Below are positions 12,798 to 13,071 of a stretch of 13,071 nucleotides of DNA, in pieces. Made by a program: the position numbers and the translations under genes. Within the stretch, counting starts at the first letter, position 1. The number at the start of each line of letters is the position of its first letter. This DNA is from CAZFPN01 sp044370655 (GTDB lineage: Bacteria > Pseudomonadota > Alphaproteobacteria > Rickettsiales > Deianiraeaceae). The DNA lies in contig JBILVD010000032.1 in assembly GCA_044370655.1 (NCBI GenBank), forward strand, positions 1-13,071, read 5' to 3'. Below the pieces are notes generated by a model. The model was not told the DNA's origin, made no database searches, and saw nothing but the letters and a program-made list of their open reading frames with translations.

Positions 12798-13071
12798 GAA
12801 ATTTCTATAAATTTTCAGTGTCAGTAATACAAACTTTTTTTAAAAATTTACAAAAAACTTCTTGACAAATAAAATCATCTTATTTATAAGATACATATAT
12901 ATATTAGTTTTTTTATGTATTTTACATATTTTTTATATTATATATTTTTGTTTTATTTTCATTTTCAAAGTAAAATTAAAGCATTTTATATTAATATATT
13001 TGAAAGATATTCCTACTTTTTCGCTCGATATTTAGAGGTGTGGAATTTAGGTTTTTCTTGAGTAAATGTGA
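12798..13071. other. Very AT-rich right-edge intergenic region with a strong promoter
   Basis: Beyond the pilin gene there are 274 nt without a convincing gene. The first 60 nt hold short A/T inverted repeats but no GC-stemmed terminator. A strong plus-strand promoter (12862-12890) follows, then about 100 nt of nearly pure A/T and a final 60 nt of more mixed composition. The gene it drives is either untranslated RNA or starts at or beyond the edge. A 48-codon frame (12915-13061) exists but is dominated by Tyr/Phe from AT-rich DNA. Confidence 0.6.
12862..12890 (+). promoter_or_regulatory. Strong sigma-70-type promoter near the right edge
   Basis: TTGACA (12862-12867), in the context CTTGACAAATAA, is followed after exactly 17 nt by TATAAG (12885-12890, five of six consensus bases). 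This is the best promoter in the window. A perfect 7-bp inverted repeat, ATCTTAT-TT-ATAAGAT (12877-12892), covers the -10 box. It could be an operator or a chance A/T palindrome. It points towards sequence outside the window. Confidence 0.7.

Noticed and set aside
12915..13061. 48-codon frame after the right-edge promoter
   Set aside because: It is dominated by Tyr, Phe and Ile as expected for random A/T-rich DNA, lacks a ribosome binding site and resembles no known small protein.
13012..13071. Minus-strand frame open to the right edge, ending at a TAG near 13016
   Set aside because: Only about 18 codons are visible and another minus frame is also open, so there is no basis to call a gene.

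Overview
The window is an AT-rich, very compact stretch of an alphaproteobacterial chromosome, most likely from the Rickettsiales. The basis is the gene set and its scattering: a lone tuf with its own promoter, a nuoM separated from the rest of complex I, a TrbC/VirB2-type pilin gene beside prfA, and alphaproteobacterial CTTGAC-type promoters. The lpxK, dapA, cdsA and BamB-like genes indicate an outer membrane with lipid A and a DAP-type peptidoglycan pathway. That fits a Rickettsia/Midichloria/Deianiraea-like lineage better than the LPS-less Anaplasmataceae. The family cannot be fixed from this sequence alone.

Layout. Positions 1-558 hold the 3' part of an unrecognised low-complexity protein gene, overlapping lpxK (555-1523) by ATGA. 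A promoter overlapping the lpxK stop codon precedes tuf (EF-Tu, 1579-2784), followed after 5 nt by a secreted trypsin-like serine protease (2790-3788). Facing it on the minus strand is an operon-like trio: a DolP-like double-BON lipoprotein (6257-5673), nuoM (5662-4214) and a small SAM-dependent methyltransferase (4211-3717). The methyltransferase and protease genes overlap tail to tail by 72 bp. A 137-nt divergent intergenic region separates this trio from an unrecognised repeat-bearing gene (6395-7405).

From about 7429 rightwards everything is on the plus strand and almost without gaps: promoter, tRNA-Ser(GCT) (7470-7563), rluC-like pseudouridine synthase, cdsA, dapA, a BamB-like beta-propeller lipoprotein, prfA and a VirB2-like pilin. 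The window ends in 274 nt of very AT-rich sequence with a strong promoter (12862-12890) whose target lies at or beyond the edge.

Functionally the window mixes envelope building (LpxK, CdsA, DapA, BamB-like, DolP-like), translation (EF-Tu, RF1, tRNA-Ser, RluC), respiration (NuoM), a type IV secretion component and two fast-changing proteins with in-frame tandem duplications. I see no CRISPR array, insertion sequence, prophage or clear intrinsic terminator. The least explained items are the repeat-bearing gene 6395-7405, the partial gene at the left edge and the strong promoter at the right edge. No complete new biological system is evident.
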